The translations under genes and the position numbers were made by a program. From assembly GCA_036924085.1 (NCBI GenBank), contig JAVGWX010000025.1:23516752-23580751 (forward strand): 64,000 nucleotides of DNA. The letters run 5' to 3'. How positions within the stretch are numbered: the stretch's first letter is position 1; every line of letters begins with the position of its first letter. The notes under the pieces were generated by a model. It saw only the letters and a list, made by a program, of their open reading frames with translations. It ran no database searches and was not told where the DNA came from. Below, piece after piece: positions 1 to 10,841 of the stretch. This DNA is from Ariolimax columbianus (Eukaryota; Mollusca; Gastropoda; Stylommatophora; Arionidae).

Positions 1-507
1 AAGTAATTTTACTGACAAGAAAAACTAATGTTTCTAAATTAAAATTAAACACGATTTGAAAAAAAGTTGCAGATCATAGGTTTAGACAATTTTAGCCGTT
101 AGAAATGTATTGCACTTTTAACGCACTAATTATGTGCATAAGTTAAAAGTATTTCCACTGACTTTCAAGTAATTTTACTGACAAGAAAAACTAATGTTTC
201 TGAAATCAAAATTGAGTAGAAGGCGATTTAAAAAAAATTGCACATCATAAGTTTAGACAATTTTCAGCCATTTGAAATGTATTGCAATTTTAACGCACTA
301 ATTATGTGGATAAGTTAAAAGCATTTCCACAGACTTTTAAGTAATTTTACTGACAAGAAAAACTAATGTTTCTAAAATTAAAATTAAACACGATTTGAAA
401 AAAAAGTTGCAGATCATAAGTTTAGACAATTTTCAGCCGTTAAAAATGTATTGCACTTTTAACGCACTAATTATGTGCATAAGTTAAAAGTATTTCCACT
501 GACTTTC

Positions 508-680
508 AAGTAATTTTACTGACAAGAAAAACCAATGTTTCTAAAATTAAAATTGAGTAGAAGGCGATTTGAAAAAAAGTTCCAGCTCATAAGTTTAGAC
601 AATTTTCAGCCATTTGAAATGTATTGCAATTTAAACGCACTAATTATGTGGATAAGTTAAAAGCATTTCCACTGACTTTC
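508..680 (+). repeat. Hybrid monomer, K/B left half with E right half
   Basis: Begins 'accaatgtttctaaaatt' with 'gttccagctc' (K/B class) but continues 'cagccatttgaaatg' with 'gcaatttaaac' (E class). The switch lies in the shared 'gacaattttcagcc' block. A related hybrid lies at 10842-11014. Confidence 0.75.
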
Positions 681-2034
681 AAGTAATTTTACTGACAAGA
701 AAAACTAATGTTTCTAAAATTAAAATTAAACACGATTTGAAAAAAAGTCCAGATCATAAGTTTATACAATTTTCAGCCGTTAGAAATGTATTGCACTTTT
801 AACGCACTAATTATGTGAATAAGTTAAAAGCATTTCCACTGACTTTCAAGTAATTTTACTGACAAGAAAAACTAATGTTTCTAAAATTAAAATTAAACAC
901 GATTTGAAAAAAAGTCCAGATCATAGGTTTAGACAATTTTCAGCCGTTAGAAATGTATTGCACTTTTAACGCACTAATTATGTGGATAAGTTAAAAGCAT
1001 TTCCACTGACTTTCAAGTAATTTTACTGACAAGAAAAACTAATGTTTCTGAAATCAAAATTGAGTAGAAGGCGATTTAAAAAAAATTGCACATCATAAGT
1101 TTAGACAATTTTCAGCCATTTGAAATGTATTGCAATTTAAACGCACTAATTATGTGGATAAGTTAAAAGCATTTCCACTGACTTTCAAGTAATTTTACTG
1201 ACAAGAAAAACTAATGTTTCTAAAATTAAAATTAAACACGATTTGAAAAAAAGTCCAGATCATAAGTTTATACAATTTTCAGCCGTTAGAAATGTATTGC
1301 ACTTTTAACGCACTAATTATGTGAATAAGTTAAAAGCATTTCCACTGACTTTCAAGTAATTTTACTGACAAGAAAAACTAATGTTTCTAAAATTAAAATT
1401 AAACACGATTTGAAAAAAAGTCCAGATCATAAGTTTAGACAATTTTCAGCCGTTAGAAATGTATTGCACTTTTAACGCACTAATTATGTGGATAAGTTAA
1501 AAGCATTTCCACTGACTTTCAAGTAATTTTACTGACAAGAAAAACTAATGTTTCTGAAATCAAAATTGAGTAGAAGGCGATTTTAAAAAATTGCACATCA
1601 TAAGTTTAGACAATTTTCAGCCATTTGAAATGTATTGCAATTTAAACGCACTAATTATGTGGATAAGTTAAAAGCATTTCCACAGACTTTCAAGTAATTT
1701 TACTAACAAGAAAAACTAATGTTTCTAAAATTAAAATTAAACACGATTTGAAAAAAAGTTGCAGATCATAAGTTTAGACAATTTTCAGCCGTTAGAAATG
1801 TATTGCACTTTTAACGCACTAATTATGTGGATAAGTTAAAAGCATTTCCACTGACTTTCAAGTAATTTTACTGACAAGAAAAACTAATGTTTCTAAAATT
1901 AAAATTGAGTAGAAGGCGATTTGAAAAAAAGTTCCAGCTCATAAGTTTAGACAATTTTCAGCCGTTTGAAATGTATTGCAATTTAAACGCACTATATATG
2001 TGTGGATAAGTTAAAAGCATTTCCATTGACTTTC

Positions 2035-2201
2035 AAGTAATTTTACTGACAAGAAAAACTAATGTTTCTAAAATTAAAATTAAACACGATTTGAAAAAAA
2101 TTGCAGATCATAAGTATAGACAATTTTCAGCCGTTTGAAATGTATTTCAATTTTAACGCACTAATTATGTGGATAAGTTAAAAGCATTTCCACTGACTTT
2201 C
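2035..2201 (+). repeat. Type C monomer, representative (167 bp)
   Basis: Short-family unit with 'aaacacgatttg', 'aattgcagatc', the diagnostic 'agtatagac', a right half 'gtttgaaatgtatttcaatt' followed by 'ttaacgc', and end 'tccactgac'. C follows B or K and usually precedes D or F. It persists over the whole window and dominates the right third. Confidence 0.88.
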
Positions 2202-2368
2202 AAGTAATTTTACTGACAAGAAAAACTAATGTTTCTAAAATTAAAATTAAACACGATTTGAAAAAAAGTCCAGATCATAAGTTTAGACAATTTTCAGCCG
2301 TTAGAAATGTATTGCACTTTTAACGCACTAATTATGTGGATAAGTTAAAAGCATTTCCACTGACTTTC
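2202..2368 (+). repeat. Type D monomer, representative (167 bp)
   Basis: Short-family unit recognised by 'aaaaaaagtccagatc', where A has 'agttgcagatc', with an A-type right half ('gttagaaatg', 'gcacttttaac'). A sub-variant with 'gtttatacaa' is restricted to about 0.68-19.1 kb, often with 'gtgaataag' or 'ggataaggtaaaag'. D follows C and precedes E or, further right, F. Confidence 0.87.
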
Positions 2369-2540
2369 AAGTAATTTTACTGACAAGAAAAACTAATGTT
2401 TCTGAAATCAAAATTGAGTAGAAGGCGATTTTAAAAAAATTGCACATCATAAGTTTAGACAATTTTCAGCCATTTGAAATGTATTGCAATTTAAACGCAC
2501 TAATTATGTGGATAAGTTAAAAGCATTTCCACAGACTTTC
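2369..2540 (+). repeat. Type E monomer, representative (172 bp)
   Basis: Long-family unit with 'ctgaaatcaaaattgagt', 'agaaggcgatttt', 'attgcacatc', the diagnostic 'cagccatttgaaatg' (CG to CA relative to other types), 'gcaatttaaac' and end 'tccacagac'. It contains the perfect palindrome 'attgcaat' (2483-2490) and the longest form of the TGTGGA/TCCACA dyad. Sub-variants begin 'cttaaatc' (for example about 4.6, 6.6, 19.5, 21.7 and 25.3 kb) or carry 'gagtaaagg' (47.5, 50.2, 57.5 and 60.2 kb). Confidence 0.88.
2507..2533. repeat. Inverted repeat 'tgtgga ... tccaca' (6-bp arms, 15-nt loop), example
   Basis: Arms at 2507-2512 and 2528-2533 in an E unit. Units ending 'tccacagac' (E, G and some I) have 6-bp arms; units ending 'tccactgac' have 5-bp arms; units ending 'tccattgac' (B, F, K) lose the outer pairs. 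It overlaps the 'gttaaaag' arm of the other dyad, so the two stems cannot form together. Confidence 0.72.
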
Positions 2541-2541
2541 A

Positions 2542-2553
2542 AGTAATTTTACT
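2542..2553. repeat. Short hairpin 'agtaa-tt-ttact' at unit start, example
   Basis: Five-bp arms around a 2-nt spacer at unit positions 2-13, present in nearly every monomer. Two units (53732 and 63721) read 'agtaa-aa-ttact', which is exactly the reverse complement of the usual 12-mer. Confidence 0.75.
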
Positions 2554-2656
2554 GACAAGAAAAACTAATGTTTCTAAAATTAAAATTAAACACGATTTGA
2601 AAAAAAGTTGCAGATCATAAGTTTAGACAATTTTCAGCCGTTAGAAATGTATTGCA

Positions 2657-2691
2657 CTTTTAACGCACTAATTATGTGGATAAGTTAAAAG
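2657..2691. repeat. Inverted repeat 'cttttaac ... gttaaaag' (8-bp arms, 19-nt loop), example
   Basis: Perfect 8-bp arms at 2657-2664 and 2684-2691 in an A unit. D, F and J right halves keep the perfect left arm. C, G, H and I carry one mismatch ('attttaac') and B, E and K two ('atttaaac'). In J-tailed units the arms extend to 9 bp (30280-30288 with 30308-30316). It recurs once per monomer. Dyads of this kind are reported for several centromeric satellites; any cruciform role here is inference. Confidence 0.8.
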
Positions 2692-2708
2692 CATTTCCAC
2701 TGACTTTC

Positions 2709-2881
2709 AAGTAATTTTACTGACAAGAAAAACTAATGTTTCTAAAATTAAAATTGAGTAAAAGGCGATTTGAAAAAAAGTTCCAGCTCATAAGTTTAGA
2801 CAATTTTCAGCCGTTTGAAATGTATTGCAATTTAAACGCACTAATTATGTGGATAAGTTAAAAGCATTTCCATTGACTTTC
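2709..2881 (+). repeat. Type B monomer, representative (173 bp, long family)
   Basis: Long-family unit with 'ctaaaattaaaattgagt' leading into 'agaaggcgatttg', then 'gttccagctc', a right half 'gtttgaaatg' plus 'gcaatttaaac', and end 'tccattgac'. This copy has the variant 'gagtaaaagg', seen again near 22.9 and 36.3 kb. B typically follows A and precedes C or C'. The unit holds a chance open frame of 41 codons (see rejected items). Confidence 0.88.
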
Positions 2882-3048
2882 AAGTATATTTACTGACAAG
2901 AAAAACTAATGTTTCTAAAATTAAAATTAAACACGATTTGAAAAAAGTTGCAGATCATAAGTATAGACAATTTTCAGCCGTTTGAAATGTATTTCAATTT
3001 TAACGCACTAATTATGTGGATAAGTTAAAAGCATTTCCACTGACTTTC
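2882..3048 (+). repeat. Type C' monomer with 'agtatattt' leader (167 bp)
   Basis: A C-like unit whose first bases read 'aagtatattt' instead of 'aagtaatttt' (an AT to TA swap at unit positions 6-7) and which carries 'aaaaaagttgcagatc' with 'agtatagac'. The swap marks many C' units directly after B (for example about 8.64, 10.17, 13.22, 14.06, 15.25, 16.08, 22.19, 26.6, 28.3 and 35.6 kb). It is a useful lineage marker. One copy near 45.78 kb reads 'aagtttattt'. Confidence 0.85.
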
Positions 3049-3388
3049 AAGTAATTTTACTGACAAGAAAAACTAATGTTTCTGAAATCAAAATTGAGTA
3101 GAAGGCGATTTAAAAAAAATTGCACATCATAAGTTTAGACAATTTTCAGCCATTTGAAATGTATTGCAATTTAAACGCACTAATTATGTGGATAAGTTAA
3201 AAGCATTTCCACAGACTTTCAAGTAATTTTACTGACAAGAAAAACTAATGTTTCTAAAATTAAAATTAAACACGATTTGAAAAAAAGTTGCAGATCATAA
3301 GTTTAGACAATTTTCAGCCGTTAGAAATGTATTGCACTTTTAACGCACTAATTATGTGGATAAGTTAAAAGCATTTCCACTGACTTTC

Positions 3389-3550
3389 AAGTAATTTTAC
3401 TGACAAGAAAAACTAATGTTTCTAAAATTAAAATTGAGTAGAAGGCGATTTGAAAAAAAGTTCCAGCTCATATTTTCAGCCGTTTGAAATGTATTGCAAT
3501 TTAAACGCACTAATTATGTGGATAAGTTAAAAGCATTTCCATTGACTTTC
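3389..3550 (+). repeat. B monomer with 11-bp internal deletion (162 bp)
   Basis: The unit reads 'ccagctcatattttcagcc': 11 bp covering most of 'aagtttagacaa' are missing between 'ctcat' and 'ttttcagcc'. The same deletion is found at 13895-14056 and 15922-16083 only, so it arose once and was spread by the 10.3-kb and 2.03-kb duplications. Confidence 0.88.
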
Positions 3551-3716
3551 AAGTAATTTTACTGACAAGAAAAACTAATGTTTCTAAAATTAAAATTAAA
3601 CACGATTTGAAAAAGTTGCAGATCATAAGTATAGACAATTTTCAGCCGTTTGAAATGTATTTCAATTTTAACGCACTAATTATGTGGATAAGTTAAAAGC
3701 ATTTCCACTGATTTTC

Positions 3717-3889
3717 AAGTAATTTTACTGACAAGAAAAACCAATGTTTCTGAAATCAAAATTGAGTAGAAGGCGATTTGAAAAAAAGTTCCAGCTCATA
3801 AGTTTAGACAATTTTCAGCCGTTTGAAATGTATTGCAATTTAAACGCACTAATTATGTGGATAAGTTAAAAGCATTTCCATTGACTTTC
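3717..3889 (+). repeat. Hybrid monomer, I left end with B body
   Basis: Starts with the I-type 'accaatgtttctgaaatc' leader and then reads as B ('gatttgaaaaaaagttccag', B right half, 'tccattgac'). The same hybrid is at 16590-16762, as expected from the P2 duplication. Confidence 0.75.
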
Positions 3890-6800
3890 AAGTAATTTTA
3901 CTGACAAGAAAAACTAATGTTTCTAAAATTAAAATTAAACACGATTTGAAAAAAATTGCAGATCATAAGTATAGACAATTTTCAGCCGTTTGAAATGTAT
4001 TTCAATTTTAACGCACTAATTATGTGGATAAGTTAAAAGCATTTCCACTGACTTTCAAGTAATTTTACTGACAAGAAAAACTAATGTTTCTAAAATTAAA
4101 ATTAAACACGATTTGAAAAAAAGTCCAGATCATAAGTTTATACAATTTTCAGCCGTTAGAAATGTATTGCACTTTTAACGCACTAATTATGTGGATAAGG
4201 TAAAAGCATTTCCACTGACTTTCAAGTAATTTTACTGACAAGAAAAACTAATGTTTCTGAAATCAAAATTGAGTAGAAGGCGATTTAAAAAAAAATTGCA
4301 CATCATAAGTTTAGACAATTTTCAGCCATTTGAAATGTATTGCAATTTAAACGCACTAATTATGTGGATAAGTTAAAAGCATTTCACTGACTTTCAAGTA
4401 ATTTTACTGACAAGAAAAACTAATGTTTCTAAAATTAAAATTAAACACGATTTGAAAAAAAGTTGCAGATCATAAGTTTAGACAATTTTCAGCCGTTAGA
4501 AATGTATTGCACTTTTAACGCACTAATTATGTGGATAAGTTAAAAGCATTTCCACTGACTTTCAAGTAATTTTACTGACAAGAAAAACTAATGTTTCTTA
4601 AATCAAAATTGAGTAGAAGGCGATTTAAAAAAAATTGCACATCATAAGTTTAGACAATTTTCAGCCATTTGAAATGTATTGCAATTTAAACGCACTAATT
4701 ATGTGGATAAGTTAAAAGCATTTCCACAGACTTTCAAGTAATTTTACTGACAAGAAAAACTAATGTTTCTAAAATTAAAATTAAACACGATTTGAAAAAA
4801 AGTTGCAGATCATAAGTTTAGACAATTTTCAGCCGTTAGAAATGTATTGCACTTTTAACGCACTAATTATGTGGATAAGTTAAAAGCATTTCCACTGACT
4901 TTCAAGTAATTTTACTGACAAGAAAAACTAATGTTTTTTCTAAAATTAAAATTGAGTAGAAGGCGATTTGAAAAAAAGTTCCAGCTCATAAGTTTAGACA
5001 ATTTTCAGCCGTTTGAAATGTATTGCAGTTTAAACGCACTAATTATGTGGATAAGTTAAAAGCATTTCCATTGACTTTCAAGTAATTTTACTGACAAGAA
5101 AAACTAATGTTTCTAAAATTAAAATTAAACACGATTTGAAAAAAATTGCAGATCATAAGTATAGACAATTTTCAGCCGTTTGAAATGTATTTCAATTTTA
5201 ACGCACTAATTATGTGGATAAGTTAAAAGCATTTCCACTGACTTTCAAGTAATTTTACTGACAAGAAAAACTAATGTTTCTAAAATTAAAATTAAACACG
5301 ATTTGAAAAAAAGTCCAGATCATAAGTTTATACAATTTTCAGCCGTTAGAAATGTATTGCACTTTTAACGCACTAATTATGTGGATAAGGTAAAAGCATT
5401 TCCACTGACTTTCAAGTAATTTTACTGACAAGAAAAACTAATGTTTCTGAAATCAAAATTGAGTAGAAGGCGATTTTAAAAAAATTGCACATCATAAGTT
5501 TAGACAATTTTCAGCCATTTGAAATGTATTGCAATTTAAACGCACTAATTATGTGGATAAGTTAAAAGCATTTCCACTGACTTTCAAGTAATTTTACTGA
5601 CAAGAAAAACTAATTTTTCTAAAATTAAAATTAAACACGATTTGAAAAAAAGTTGCAGATCATAAGTTTAGACAATTTTCAGCCGTTAGAAATGTATTGC
5701 ACTTTTAACGCACTAATTATGTGGATAAGTTAAAAGCATTTCCACTGACTTTCAAGTAATTTTACTGACAAGAAAAACTAATGTTTCTAAAATTAAAATT
5801 GAGTAGAAGGCGATTTGAAAAAACGTTCCAGCTCATAAGTTTAGACAATTTTCAGCCGTTTAAAATGTATTGCAATTTAAACGCACTAATTATGTGGATA
5901 AGTTAAAAGCATTTCCATTGACTTTCAAGTAATTTTACTGACAAGAAAAACTAATGTTTCTAAAATTAAAATTAAACACGATTTGAAAAAAATTGCAGAT
6001 CATAAGTATAGACAATTTTCAGCCGTTTGAAATGTATTTCAATTTTAACGCACTAATTATGTGGATAAGTTAAAAGCATTTCCACTGACTTTCAAGTAAT
6101 TTTACTGACAAGAAAAACTAATGTTTCTAAAATTAAAATTAAACACGATTTGAAAAAAAGTCCAGATCATAAGTTTATACAATTTTCAGCCGTTAGAAAT
6201 GTATTGCACTTTTAACGCACTAATTATGTGGATAAGGTAAAAGCATTTCCACTGACTTTCAAGTAATTTTACTGACAAGAAAAACTAATGTTTCTGAAAT
6301 CAAAATTGAGTAGAAGCCGATTTTAAAAAAATTGCACATCATAAGTTTAGACAATTTTCAGCCATTTGAAATGTATTGCAATTTAAACGCACTAATTATG
6401 TGAATAAGTTAAAAGCATTTCCACTGACTTTCAAGTAATTTTACTAACAAGAAAAACTAATGTTTCTAAAATTAAAATTAAACACGATTTGAAAAAAAGT
6501 TGCAGATCATAAGTTTAGACAATTTTCAGCCGTTAGAAATGTATTGCACTTTTAACGCACTAATTATGTGGATAAGTTAAAAGCATTTCCACTGACTTTC
6601 AAGTAATTTTACTGACAAGAAAAACTAATGTTTCTTAAATCAAAATTGAGTAGAAGGCGATTTAAAAAAAATTGCACATCATAAGTTTAGACAATTTTCA
6701 GCCATTTGAAATGTATTGCAATTTAAACGCACTAATTATGTGGATAAGTTAAAAGCATTTCCACAGACTTTCAAGTAATTTTACTGACAAGAAAAACTAA

Positions 6801-8807
6801 TGTTTCTAAAATTAAAATTAAACACGATTTGAAAAAAAGTTGCAGATCATAAGTTTAGACAATTTTCAGCCGTTAGAAATGTATTGCACTTTTAACGCAC
6901 TAATTATGTGGATAAGTTAAAAGAATTTCCACTGACTTTCAAGTAATTTTACTGACAAGAAAAACTAATGTTTCTAAAATTAAAATTGAGTAGAAGGCGA
7001 TTTGAAAAAAAGTTCCAGCTCATAAGTTTAGACAATTTTCAGCCTTTTGAAATGTATTGCAATTTAAACGCACTAATTATGTGGATAAGTTAAAAGCATT
7101 TCCATTGACTTTCAAGTAATTTTACTGACAAGAAAAACTAATGTTTCTAAAATTAAAATTAAACACGATTTGAAAAAAATTGCAGATCATAAGTATAGAC
7201 AATTTTCAGCCGTTTGAAATGTATTTCAATTTTAACGCACTAATTATGTGGATAAGTTAAAAGCATTTCCACTGACTTTCAAGTAATTTTACTGACAAGA
7301 AAAACTAATGTTTCTAAAATTAAAATTAAACACGATTTGAAAAAAAGTCCAGATCATAAGTTTAGACAATTTTCAGCCGTTAGAAATGTATTGCACTTTT
7401 AACGCACTAATTATGTGGATAAGTTAAAAGCATTTCCACTGACTTTCAAGTAATTTTACTGACAAGAAAAACTAATGTTTCTGAAATCAAAATTGAGTAG
7501 AAGGCGATTTTAAAAAATTGCACATCATAAGTTTAGACAATTTTCAGCCATTTGAAATGTATTGCAATTTAAACGCACTAATTATGTGGATAAGTTAAAA
7601 GCATTTCCACAGACTTTCAAGTAATTTTACTGACAAGAAAAACTAATGTTTCTAAAATTAAAATTAAACACGATTTGAAAAAAAGTTGCAGATCATAAGT
7701 TTAGACAATTTTCAGCCGTTAGAAATGTATTGCACTTTTAACGCACTAATTATGTGGATAAGTTAAAAGCATTTCCACTGACTTTCAAGTAATTTTACTG
7801 ACAAGAAAAACTAATGTTTCTAAAATTAAATTGAGTAGAAGGCGATTTGAAAAAAAGTTCCAGCTCATAAGTTTAGACAATTTTCAGCCGTTTGAAATGT
7901 ATTGCAATTTAAACGCACTAATTATGTGGATAAGTTAAAAGCATTTCCATTGACTTTCAAGTAATTTTACTGACAAGAAAAACTAATGTTTCTAAAATTA
8001 AAATTAAACACGATTTGAAAAAAAGTTGCAGATCATAAGTTTAGACAATTTTCAGCCGTTAGAAATGTATTGCACTTTTAACGCACTAATTATGTGGATA
8101 AGTTAAAAGCATTTCCACTGACTTTCAAGTAATTTTACTGACAAGAAAAACTAATGTTTCTGAAATCAAAATTGAGTAGAAGGCGATTTTAAAAAAATTG
8201 CACATCATAAGTTTAGACAATTTTCAGCCATTTGAAATGTATTGCAATTTAAACGCACTAATTATGTGGATAAGTTAAAAGCATTTCCACAGACTTTCAA
8301 GTAATTTTTACTGACAAGAAAAACTAATGTTTCTAAAATTAAAATTAAACACGATTTGAAAAAAAGTTGCAGATCATAAGTTTAGACAATTTTCAGCCGT
8401 TACAAATGTATTGCACTTTTAACGCACTAATTATGTGGATAAGTTAAAAGCATTTCCACTGACTTTCAAGTAATTTTACTGACAAGAAAAACTAATGTTT
8501 CTAAAATTAAAATTGAGTAGAAGGCGATTTGAAAAAAAGTTCCAGCTCATAAGTTTAGACAATTTTCAGCCGTTTGAAATGTATTGCAATTTAAACGCAC
8601 TAATTATGTGGATAAGTTAAAAGCATTTCCATTGACTTTCAAGTATATTTACTGACAAGAAAAACTAATGTTTCTAAAATTAAAATTAAACACGATTTGA
8701 AAAAAGTTGCAGATCATAAGTATAGACAATTTTCAGCCGTTTGAAATGTATTTCAATTTTAACGCACTAATTATGTGGATAAGTTAAAAGCATTTCCACT
8801 GACTTTC

Positions 8808-8979
8808 AAGTAATTTTACTGACAAGATAAACTAATGTTTCTGAAATCAAAATTGAGAAGAAGGCGATTTAAAAAAAATTGCACATCATAAGTTTAGACA
8901 ATTTTCAGCCGTTTGAAATGTATTGCACTTTTAACGCACTAATTATGTGGATAAGTTAAAAGCATTTCCATTGACTTTC
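8808..8979 (+). repeat. Type F monomer, first occurrence (172 bp)
   Basis: Long-family unit marked by 'gacaagataaac', where other types have 'gacaagaaaaac', and by 'gagaagaagg', with right half 'gtttgaaatg' plus 'gcacttttaac' and end 'tccattgac'. I see no F unit before this one; it recurs regularly to the right. A sub-variant with 'tgtttttgaaatc' occurs near 34.09, 48.5, 51.2, 56.1, 58.5 and 61.2 kb. F normally precedes G or J. Confidence 0.87.
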
Positions 8980-9147
8980 AAGTAATTTTACTGACAAGAA
9001 AAACTAATGTTTCTAAAATTAAAATTAAACACGATTTGAAAAAAAGTGGCAGATCATAAGTATAGACAATTTTCAGCCGTTTGAAATGTATTTCAATTTT
9101 AACGCACTAATTATGTGGATAAGTTAAAAGCATTTCCACAGACTTTC
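8980..9147 (+). repeat. Type G monomer, representative (168 bp)
   Basis: Short-family unit marked by 'aaagtggcagatc' with 'agtatagac', a C-type right half ('gtatttcaatttt') and end 'tccacagac'. Early copies read 'cacgatttg' before the A-tract; most later copies read 'cacgattta'. It almost always follows F and precedes H. Confidence 0.86.
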
Positions 9148-9314
9148 AAGTAATTTTACTGACAAGAAAAACTAATGTTTCTAAAATTAAAATTAAACAC
9201 GATTTGAAAAAAGTTGCAGATCATAAGTATAGACAATTTTGAGCCGTTTGAAATGTATTTCAATTTTAACGCACTAATTATGTGGATAAGTTAAAAGCAT
9301 TTCCACTGACTTTC
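9148..9314 (+). repeat. Type H monomer, representative (167 bp)
   Basis: Like C' but with 'caattttgagccgtttg', a C to G change inside the otherwise nearly invariant 'ttttcagcc' block. Sub-variants are useful markers: 'gaaagaagttgc' at 29.88, 33.11 and 43.12 kb; 'atgcggataag' at several H units including 28.77, 31.82, 34.53 and 44.55 kb; and 'aagtttcagatc' at 48.9, 51.6, 56.5, 58.9 and 61.6 kb. Confidence 0.86.
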
Positions 9315-9485
9315 AAGTAATTTTACTGACAAGAAAAACCAATGTTTCTGAAATCAAAATTGAGTAGAAGGCGATTTAAAAAAATTGCACATCATAAGTT
9401 TAGACAATTTTCAGCCATTTGAAAAGTATTGCAATTTTAACGCACTAATTATGTGGATAAGTTAAAAGCATTTCCACAGACTTTC
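9315..9485 (+). repeat. Type I monomer, representative (171 bp)
   Basis: Long-family unit starting with 'aaaaaccaatgtttctgaaa', then an E-like left half and the diagnostic 'catttgaaaagtattgcaat' followed by 'tttaacgc'. It follows H. From about 30 kb on it is followed by J or A. The copies at 49.0, 51.7, 59.0 and 61.7 kb instead carry a B-type right half ('gtttgaaatg', 'gcaatttaaac'). Confidence 0.84.
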
Positions 9486-10841
9486 AAGTAATTTTACTGA
9501 CAAGAAAAACTAATGTTTCTAAAATTAAAATTAAACACGATTTGAAAAAAAGTTGCAGATCATAAGTTTAGACAATTTTCAGCCGTTAGAAATGTATTGC
9601 ACTTTTAACGCACTAATTATGTGGATAAGTTAAAAGCATTTCCACTGACTTTCAAGTAATTTTACTGACAAGAAAAACTAATGTTTCTGAAATCAAAATT
9701 GAGTAGAAGGCGATTTTAAAAAAATTGCACATCATAAGTTTAGACAAATTTTCAGCCATTTGAAATGTATTGCAATTTAAACGCACTAATTATGTGGATA
9801 AGTTAAAAGCATTTCCACAGACTTTCAAGTAATTTTACTGACAAGAAAAACTAATGTTTCTAAAATTAAAATTAAACACGATTTGAAAAAAAGTTGCAGA
9901 TCATAAGTTTAGACAATTTTCAGCCGTTAGAAATGTATTGCACTTTTAACGCACTAATTATGTGGATAAGTTAAAAGCATTTCCACTGACTCAAGTAATT
10001 TTACTGACAAGAAAAACTAATGTTTCTAAAATTAAAATTGAGTAGAAGGCGATTTGAAAAAAAGTTCCAGCTCATAAGTTTAGACAATTTTCAGCCGTTT
10101 GAAATGTATTGCAATTTAAAACGCACTAATTATGTGGATAAGTTAAAAGCATTTCCATTGACTTTCAAGTATATTTACTGACAAGAAAAACTAATGTTTC
10201 TAAAATTAAAATTAAACACGATTTGAAAAAAGTTGCAGATCATAAGTATAGACAATTTTCAGCCGTTTGAAATGTATTTCAATTTTAACGCACTAATTAT
10301 GTGGATAAGTTAAAAGCATTTCCACTGACTTTCAAGTAATTTTACTGACAAGATAAACTAATGTTTCTGAAATCAAAATTGAGAAGAAGGCGAATTAAAA
10401 AAAATTGCACATCATAAGTTTAGACAATTTTCAGCCGTTTGAAATGTATTGCACTTTTAACGCACTAATTATGTGGATAAGTTAAAAGCATTTCCATTGA
10501 CTTTCAAGTAATTTTACTGACAAGAAAAACTAATGTTTCTAAAATTAAAATTAAACACGATTTGAAAAAAAGTGGCAGATCATAAGTATAGACAATTTTC
10601 AGCCGTTTGAAATGTATTTCAATTTTAACGCACTAATTATGTGGATAAGTTAAAAGCATTTCCACAGACTTTCAAGTAATTTTACTGACAAGAAAAACTA
10701 ATGTTTCTAAAATTAAAATTAAACACGATTTGAAAAAAAGTTGCAGATCATAAGTTTAGACAATTTTCAGCCGTTAGAAATGTATTGCACTTTTAACGCA
10801 CTAATTATGTGGATAAGTTAAAAGCATTTCCACTGACTTTC

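Larger units (their letters stand above)
2541..2708 (+). repeat. Type A monomer, representative (168 bp, short family)
   Basis: Short-family unit with 'aaacacgatttg', seven A, then 'gttgcagatc', 'agtttagac', and a right half 'gttagaaatg' plus 'gcacttttaac', ending 'tccactgac'. It is the commonest type in the left three quarters of the window and normally precedes B or E. The last full A unit I saw is near 45.5 kb; further right only hybrids with A left halves occur (about 53.9 and 54.4 kb). It carries the perfect 8-bp dyad 'cttttaac ... gttaaaag'. Confidence 0.9.
2202..3048 (+). repeat. 5-mer higher-order repeat D-E-A-B-C (847 bp)
   Basis: Five consecutive units of 167, 172, 168, 173 and 167 bp in the order D, E, A, B, C'. 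This order, with C or C' in fifth place, recurs through the left part of the window, for example from about 3.9, 5.1, 5.9 and 7.1 kb, sometimes with an additional E-A pair. It is the simplest HOR in the window. Longer ones to the right look like extensions of it by F, G, H, I, J and K units. Confidence 0.85.
508..3550 (+). repeat. Duplicated block P1, copy 1
   Basis: The monomer order and private markers here match 10842-14056. Shared markers include a unit with B left and E right half (508-680), two D units with 'gtgaataag', the odd 'cactatatatgtgtgg' at 1991, and a B unit with an 11-bp deletion (3389-3550). Coordinates differ by 10334-10335 up to 3048, then by 10506, because copy 2 has one additional F monomer at 13383-13554. 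Confidence 0.85.
3551..10841 (+). repeat. Duplicated block P2, copy 1
   Basis: Matches 16423-22864 at offsets of 12871-12873. Shared rare markers: 'ctgattttcaag' (3708), 'ggataaggtaaaag' in D units, 'actaatttttct' (about 5610), 'aaaacgttccag' (about 5822), 'aagaatttcc' (6921) and 'agccttttgaaatg' (about 7042). From about 8.7 kb on the offset becomes 12023-12024, because copy 2 lacks five monomers (848 bp); 'cactgactcaagtaatt' (about 9984) and 'ggcgaattaaa' (about 10389) are shared beyond that point. Confidence 0.84.

Noticed and set aside
1..510. Array edge or degraded boundary at the left end, because units 1-4 carry private changes
   Set aside because: The first units are full length, in phase, and use known subtypes with a J-like tail; there is no loss of periodicity or unique flank.
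2732..2857. Open reading frame of 41 codons in B monomers, from the ATG of 'actaatgtttct' to the TAA of 'aagttaa'
   Set aside because: It exists only in B units, is closed by stops in A, C, D, E and K units at the same place, has an in-frame TGA just upstream, and has no sign of codon selection. A chance frame in a repeat.
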